From an uncultured Lachnospiraceae bacterium (GTDB taxonomy: Bacteria; Bacillota; Clostridia; Lachnospirales; Lachnospiraceae): 43,123 nt of DNA. Made by a program: the position numbers and the translations under genes. A model generated the notes under the pieces. That model was given only the letters and a program-made list of their open reading frames with translations. It was not told the DNA's origin and ran no database searches. Shown piece by piece: positions 40,138-43,123 of this stretch (positions are counted from its first letter, which is position 1; each line of letters starts with the position of its first letter). Location: assembly GCA_910585825.1 (NCBI GenBank), contig CAJUEY010000025.1, forward strand, positions 1 to 43,123, written 5' to 3'.

Positions 40138-41074
40138 ATTCTTTTTCAAACACTCTCAGTTTTGCGCTTTTTGCTCTTGTATTCTCTTCCAGTTCATTTG
40201 CTCCCGGCAAAACAGGCTTTCGTGTCACACATTTTCCTTTTGGTGCTTTTCCGCATACACAAATTGGAAAATCCTTGGGACAGGTACAGGGATGTTCATT
40301 TTTCTTAAAATTCACCTTTACAATCCGATCTTCCAAAGAGTGAAATGTAATAATGCAAAGCCTTCCTCCCGGGTTTAACAAATCAATCATCTCATCTAAA
40401 GATTTTTCCAGTACCTCAAGTTCATGGTTCAGTTCGATGCGAAGAGCCTGAAAAGTTCGTTTCGCCGGATGTCCGCCTGTAACCTGTATTTTCTTTGGAA
40501 TGGCTCTGCGGATAATCTCTGTCAGTTCTCCCGCTGTCTGAATCCGTCTGGTCTTTCGTTCCTCAACAATATGTTTTGCAATATTTTTAGCAAAACGATC
40601 TTCTCCGTAATCACGGATTACCCGAAACAGCTCTCTTTCGCTGTATTCATTAACAATATCTTCTGCTGTTAAGCTTTCTCTTTTATCCATCCGCATATCA
40701 AGCGGCGCATCCATATCCCGATAGGTAAATCCCCTCTCCGGCGCATCCAGCTGATAAGAGGAAACTCCCAGATCTAAAAGTATTCCGTCTGCTTTTGGGA
40801 TGCCAAGCTCCTGCAGCGCTTTTTTCATATTACAGTAATTATCATGAACCAAAGCTGCTTTCTCCTGATGTGCTTTCAAACGTTCCTGGGCAGCCAGAAG
40901 AGCGTCTGCATCCTGATCAATGCCGATCAGCCTGCCGCCTTCTGTCAGCTTTTCTGCAATTCTTAAGGAATGGCCGGCTCCGCCTAGAGTTCCGTCTACA
41001 TAAATTCCATTTGGTTTGATCTGCAGATATTCAATTACTTCTTCCAATAAAACCGATTTGTGATAAAACTCCAT
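40136..41074 (-). CDS. rsmH: 16S rRNA m4C1402 methyltransferase
   Basis: A 312-residue SAM-dependent enzyme (also called MraW). It starts MEFYHKSVLLEEVIEYL and shows YVDGTLGGAGHS (SAM site), IGIDQDADAL, DGILLDLGVSSYQLD and AERGFTYRDM-like PERGFTYRDMDAPLDMRMD, then TFQALRIELNHELEVL and ITFHSLEDRIVK. Length and motifs are canonical. It lies 17 bases after mraZ. Confidence 0.98.
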   Translation of the reverse strand: MEFYHKSVLLEEVIEYLQIKPNGIYVDGTLGGAGHSLRIAEKLTEGGRLIGIDQDADALLAAQERLKAHQEKAALVHDNYCNMKKALQELGIPKADGILLDLGVSSYQLDAPERGFTYRDMDAPLDMRMDKRESLTAEDIVNEYSERELFRVIRDYGEDRFAKNIAKHIVEERKTRRIQTAGELTEIIRRAIPKKIQVTGGHPAKRTFQALRIELNHELEVLEKSLDEMIDLLNPGGRLCIITFHSLEDRIVKVNFKKNEHPCTCPKDFPICVCGKAPKGKCVTRKPVLPGANELEENTRAKSAKLRVFEKE

Positions 41075-41091
41075 GTCCTATTCCTTTTCTG

Positions 41092-41523
41092 TTAAATGCT
41101 CAGTCCAAGATCTGCCATATGTTCTGCAATTTCGCCCATATCATCATATGTATTTTCACCAAGCCAGCGTTCCTTGCTCCAGATCTCAATCCTGCTCAAA
41201 ACACCCGCCAGTACAACATCTTTCTGCAAATCTGCATATTCCCGCAATACCTGAGGAAGCAAAATTCTCCCCTGCTTGTCCACTTCGCAGGTTGCTGCAC
41301 CCGCAAAGAAGAATCTGGAAAATTTTCTTGCATCTTTTGTCGTCAGTGGAATGTTGCGGAATTTTTCTTCGATATTCGCCCATTCTTCATTTGAGTACAC
41401 AAAAAGACATCCATCCAGCCCTTTCGTCACAACAAATTCACTGCCTAACGATTCTCTGAATCTGGATGGAACAATCAATCTGCCTTTTGCATCAATTGTA
41501 TGATTGTATTCTCCCATGAACAT
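41092..41523 (-). CDS. mraZ: transcriptional regulator MraZ
   Basis: 143 residues from ATG 41523, giving the conserved start MFMGEYNHTIDAKGRLIVPS. It consists of two AbrB-like SpoVT/MraZ swapped-hairpin domains, the second with CEVDKQGRILLPQVLREYA. MraZ forms a ring and binds repeated boxes upstream of its own operon. It is the first gene of the dcw cluster, with the operator array at 41551-41610 and promoter at 41619-41647. Expected effect here is repression, since the boxes lie downstream of the -10. Confidence 0.97.
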   Translation of the reverse strand: MFMGEYNHTIDAKGRLIVPSRFRESLGSEFVVTKGLDGCLFVYSNEEWANIEEKFRNIPLTTKDARKFSRFFFAGAATCEVDKQGRILLPQVLREYADLQKDVVLAGVLSRIEIWSKERWLGENTYDDMGEIAEHMADLGLSI

Positions 41524-41550
41524 AACGAACACCCTCTAGCCGGAAATAGT

Positions 41551-41610
41551 TATCCACTTTTTTATCCACTTATCCACTTTATACCATTTCCAACCACTTT
41601 CCTCCACCTT
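41551..41610 (-). promoter_or_regulatory. MraZ operator: array of 10-bp GTGG boxes
   Basis: On the minus strand GTGG (or ATGG once) recurs with starts at 41607, 41597, 41587 and 41577, an exact 10-bp period, and again at 41569 and 41557. Typical units are GGTGGAGGAA, AGTGGTTGGA and AGTGGATAA. MraZ is known to bind tandem GTGG-type repeats in its own promoter region. The array lies between the promoter and mraZ. Confidence 0.8.
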
Positions 41611-41618
41611 TATACCCC

Positions 41619-41647
41619 ATTCTATATCAATTCGGGGTAAAAATCAA
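41619..41647 (-). promoter_or_regulatory. housekeeping promoter of mraZ and the dcw cluster
   Basis: Minus strand TTGATT (41647-41642), 17 bases, TAGAAT (41624-41619). It lies just upstream of the MraZ box array, about 95 bases before the mraZ start. Confidence 0.7.
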
Positions 41648-41655
41648 TGAAAAGC

Positions 41656-41697
41656 ACAAAAAAAATGTTATTGACCTCTTCCCTGGATCAATAACAT
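41656..41697 (-). terminator. terminator of the Spo0E-like gene
   Basis: Stem ATGTTATTGATCC / GGTCAATAACAT (one bulge) with an eight-base loop, followed on the minus strand by eight T. It separates the Spo0E-like gene from mraZ. Confidence 0.9.
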
Positions 41698-41715
41698 CTT
41701 CTCAATACAAAGATT

Positions 41716-41922
41716 TTAAATGCTCTTGTATTGATTTTTATAAAGTTTTTTATCTGCATGGTTTGTGATTTGGACCTCTAATTCTATGTATTCCTCAATT
41801 AACTGATCCAGTTTATGGTTTGCTCTGACAAACGCTTCATCATCTGTTCCAAACTCGATCATTGCGTTCACCACATTTCTCTGACGTTCAATGGCCTCTT
41901 GCAATTTTATTATTTCTTTCAT
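41716..41922 (-). CDS. Spo0E-like aspartyl-phosphate phosphatase
   Basis: A 68-residue protein made of two antiparallel helices, as in the Spo0E family: LQEAIERQRNVVNAMIEFG, then DEAFVRANHKLDQLIEEYIE. The family signature S-x-E-L-D is here N-H-K-L-D, keeping Leu-Asp. Family members dephosphorylate Spo0A-P and so delay sporulation. The gene is monocistronic, with GGAG upstream of ATG 41922 and a strong terminator. A Spo0A box lies about 150 bases upstream, which would fit feedback. With the altered Ser/Glu positions its activity should be checked. Confidence 0.75.
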   Translation of the reverse strand: MKEIIKLQEAIERQRNVVNAMIEFGTDDEAFVRANHKLDQLIEEYIELEVQITNHADKKLYKNQYKSI

Positions 41923-42026
41923 ATTTTTTCTCCATGTATTTTTATAATCAAGATTCCTTTGTGGAAGGTGGATGTATCACTGGAAATATTACATTTTATA
42001 ATTGATATAGACATTTTACCTCTATA

Positions 42027-42077
42027 TGTCGTAAAAATCAAACAAATTTTTCTGACTTTTTCTCTCATTTTTCGACA
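42027..42077. promoter_or_regulatory. Spo0A-box pair upstream of the Spo0E-like gene
   Basis: TGTCGAA (minus strand, 42077-42071) is an exact 0A box core. TGTCGTA (plus strand, 42027-42033) is one base off. They lie about 105 and 150 bases before the start codon. The intervening DNA (41923-42120) carries no supported gene. Confidence 0.5.
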
Positions 42078-42122
42078 TTTGTTTCTTTTCACAGACTTTG
42101 ACCTTTTTATAACAGTCATTTA

Positions 42123-42159
42123 GGGCGGACCACAGTATTTTGCTGTGGAAATATCGCCC
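42123..42159. repeat. imperfect hairpin next to the DUF1540 terminator
   Basis: GGGCG-GA-CCACAG, a seven-base loop, CTGTGG-AAATAT-CGCCC. Two paired blocks flank unequal bulges. No T run follows. Function unknown; it may be part of the 3' end of the DUF1540 message. Confidence 0.45.
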
Positions 42160-42160
42160 A

Positions 42161-42205
42161 GAAAATTCGGCTCTTTGCCCAGAACAAGCCTGCAAAGAGC
42201 CGAAT
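42161..42205 (-). terminator. terminator of the DUF1540 gene
   Basis: A 14-bp perfect stem ATTCGGCTCTTTGC / GCAAAGAGCCGAAT with a 13-base loop and four T on the minus strand. It starts 11 bases after the stop codon. Confidence 0.9.
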
Positions 42206-42215
42206 CATTTTTCTG

Positions 42216-42530
42216 TTATTTACAGCAGAACGTCATACATTCTGTTTCGCCGCATTTGCAGGCTCCGCTGCCGCCAATTCCGATATGGTCTGCAGCGCAT
42301 TTGCAGTCTTCATTGTGTACGCAATTGCATGCCTGACAATCCACTTCAATATTTTTATCCGGCTCATTAACTGCATTTCTTGCAGAATCGCCTCTTTTTT
42401 CCCGGAAGCTTGCACAGCAGGTTCCCTGCGCCCTTTTTGCCTCTTTGCCATCTACCACAATATCGCCTTTGCAGCAGCATCTGTCTTCATTGAAATGACA
42501 ATTTGTAACAGAACAGTCTAATCTTGTCAT
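42216..42530 (-). CDS. DUF1540 Cys-rich protein
   Basis: A 104-residue protein with two DUF1540 units. The first is LDCSVTNCHFNEDRCCCKGD with TCCASF; the second is VDCQACNCVHNEDCKCAADH with CMTFCC. About 17 cysteines are arranged as C-x4-C and CxC/CCC clusters that likely bind a metal such as zinc. AGGAGG precedes ATG 42530. It is monocistronic with its own terminator. The function of DUF1540 is not established. The gene is common in spore-forming clostridia, often as a small, highly expressed protein. Confidence 0.85.
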   Translation of the reverse strand: MTRLDCSVTNCHFNEDRCCCKGDIVVDGKEAKRAQGTCCASFREKRGDSARNAVNEPDKNIEVDCQACNCVHNEDCKCAADHIGIGGSGACKCGETECMTFCCK

Positions 42531-42561
42531 AATTTTTCCTCCTGTAAAAAATTTTTCAAAA

Positions 42562-42593
42562 CAAAAATCCGGCCAGAAATATCTAACCGGATT
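42562..42593 (-). terminator. terminator of thrS
   Basis: Stem AATCCGG / CCGGATT with a 14-base loop, followed on the minus strand by TTTG after the stem's own TT. It lies 29 bases after the thrS stop. Confidence 0.75.
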
Positions 42594-42622
42594 TAGTATT
42601 TGAACCTGCTCTTAAAAATATG

Positions 42623-43123
42623 CTATGCTTTTTTTTCCTCTGTTGCTTCTTCTTTACGAATTTCTTTGGCGTCAATTTCTTTTTTAATAAATGTAATAAA
42701 CGTATCTAACGGCTGGCTTCCTTCATCTCCTGCAAAACGGCTTCTGACGGAAACTGTATTTTCCTCCTCTTCTTTTTGTCCTACAACCAGCATGTAGGGA
42801 AGTTTATCCAGCCTTGCCTCCCGGATTTTAAAACCGATTTTTTCGGAACGGTTGTCTACCGTTGCATCAATTCCATTTTTTGCCAGTTCTTTGCAGACTT
42901 TTTCGGCATACTCTTCGTATTTTTCAGAAATCGGAAGTACGCGTACCTGCTCCGGACACAGCCATGTGGGGAATTTGCCGGCATATTTTTCAATCAGCCA
43001 TGCCAGCGTTCTCTCATAACAGCCCAAAGACGTTCTGTGGATAATGTAAGGACGTACTTTACTGCCGTTTTGATCAATGTAATACATATCAAACTGCTCT
43101 GCCAGCAGCGCATCCCACTGAAT
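42623..43123 (-). CDS. thrS: threonyl-tRNA synthetase, C-terminal part (gene runs off the window)
   Basis: The last 166 residues of the enzyme; the reading frame is open to the window edge (IQWDALLAEQFDMYYIDQNG). Seen here are the end of the catalytic core (VRPYIIHRTSLGCYERTLAW, motif 3 region with the conserved Arg) and the whole anticodon-binding domain (FPTWLCPEQVRVLPISEKY; DNRSEKIGFKIREA; PYMLVVGQKEEEENTVSVR). The tail ends in Glu/Lys-rich residues. It charges tRNA-Thr. The start and any T-box leader lie outside the window. Confidence 0.97.
   Translation of the reverse strand: MQWDALLAEQFDMYYIDQNGSKVRPYIIHRTSLGCYERTLAWLIEKYAGKFPTWLCPEQVRVLPISEKYEEYAEKVCKELAKNGIDATVDNRSEKIGFKIREARLDKLPYMLVVGQKEEEENTVSVRSRFAGDEGSQPLDTFITFIKKEIDAKEIRKEEATEEKKA

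Noticed and set aside
41551..41580. Three TTATCCACT matches before mraZ as DnaA boxes
   Set aside because: They are explained better as part of the 10-bp-periodic GTGG array for MraZ. Each differs from the DnaA consensus at the last base.
42540..42600. A T-box or other riboswitch near thrS
   Set aside because: This is the 3' side of thrS. Any T-box leader would lie beyond the window edge.

Overview
The window looks like chromosomal DNA from an endospore-forming, Gram-positive member of the Clostridia, most likely the Lachnospiraceae. The reasons are a full set of sporulation regulators (spoIIGA, sigE, sigG, a Spo0E-like phosphatase, a SpoVB-like flippase), a clostridial division and cell-wall (dcw) cluster, BclA/BclB-like collagen-like proteins, strong AGGAGG-type ribosome binding sites, and intergenic DNA rich in hairpins and T tracts. 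I saw no rRNA, tRNA or CRISPR array. The genus is inference.

Layout. 1-0.7 kb: a toxin-antitoxin-like pair whose first gene is split at an A7 run. 1-5 kb: a membrane J-domain protein, a previously unlisted 55-residue secreted cationic peptide (2904-3071), and an ECF sigma/membrane anti-sigma pair. 5.2-9.1 kb (plus strand): two collagen-like proteins flanking a family 2 glycosyltransferase. Both collagen genes follow sequences resembling sporulation SigK/SigE promoters, and the island lies between two copies of a MITE-like repeat. 9.3-13.3 kb (minus): a FliD-like protein, a coiled-coil protein and a LytTR/GHKL two-component system. 13.7-17 kb (minus): gap-pgk-tpi glycolytic cluster. 17.3-19 kb (plus): a HAD phosphatase and a PHP phosphoesterase. 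19.1-24.8 kb: mnmA and a cysteine desulfurase, the SpoVB-like gene, metF, and a dapF-like gene in which both catalytic cysteines read as serine. 25-30 kb: sigG, a beta-CASP metallo-hydrolase, sigE and spoIIGA. 30-41.5 kb (minus): the dcw cluster mraZ-rsmH-ftsL-pbp-pbp-mraY-murD-ftsW-ftsQ-ftsZ. 41.7-43.1 kb: a Spo0E-like gene, a DUF1540 protein and the 3' end of thrS.

How it works together. The dcw cluster makes and drives the septum, and MraZ probably controls its own operon through a 10-bp-periodic box array just downstream of its promoter. SpoIIGA and pro-SigE follow directly behind ftsZ. Upstream of spoIIGA is a promoter with near-consensus -35 and -10 hexamers 21 bp apart, the unusual geometry known from the Spo0A-activated spoIIG promoter of Bacillus. 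The collagen/glycosyltransferase island may supply a glycosylated spore-surface layer late in the same programme.

The strongest leads are the collagen-glycosyltransferase island with its promoters and flanking repeats, the Ser/Ser DapF variant, the MraZ box array, the spoIIG-like promoter, the secreted peptide, and the slippery-site split antitoxin. Two families of small palindromic or terminal-inverted-repeat elements are scattered through the window. No functional claim here was tested by database search.
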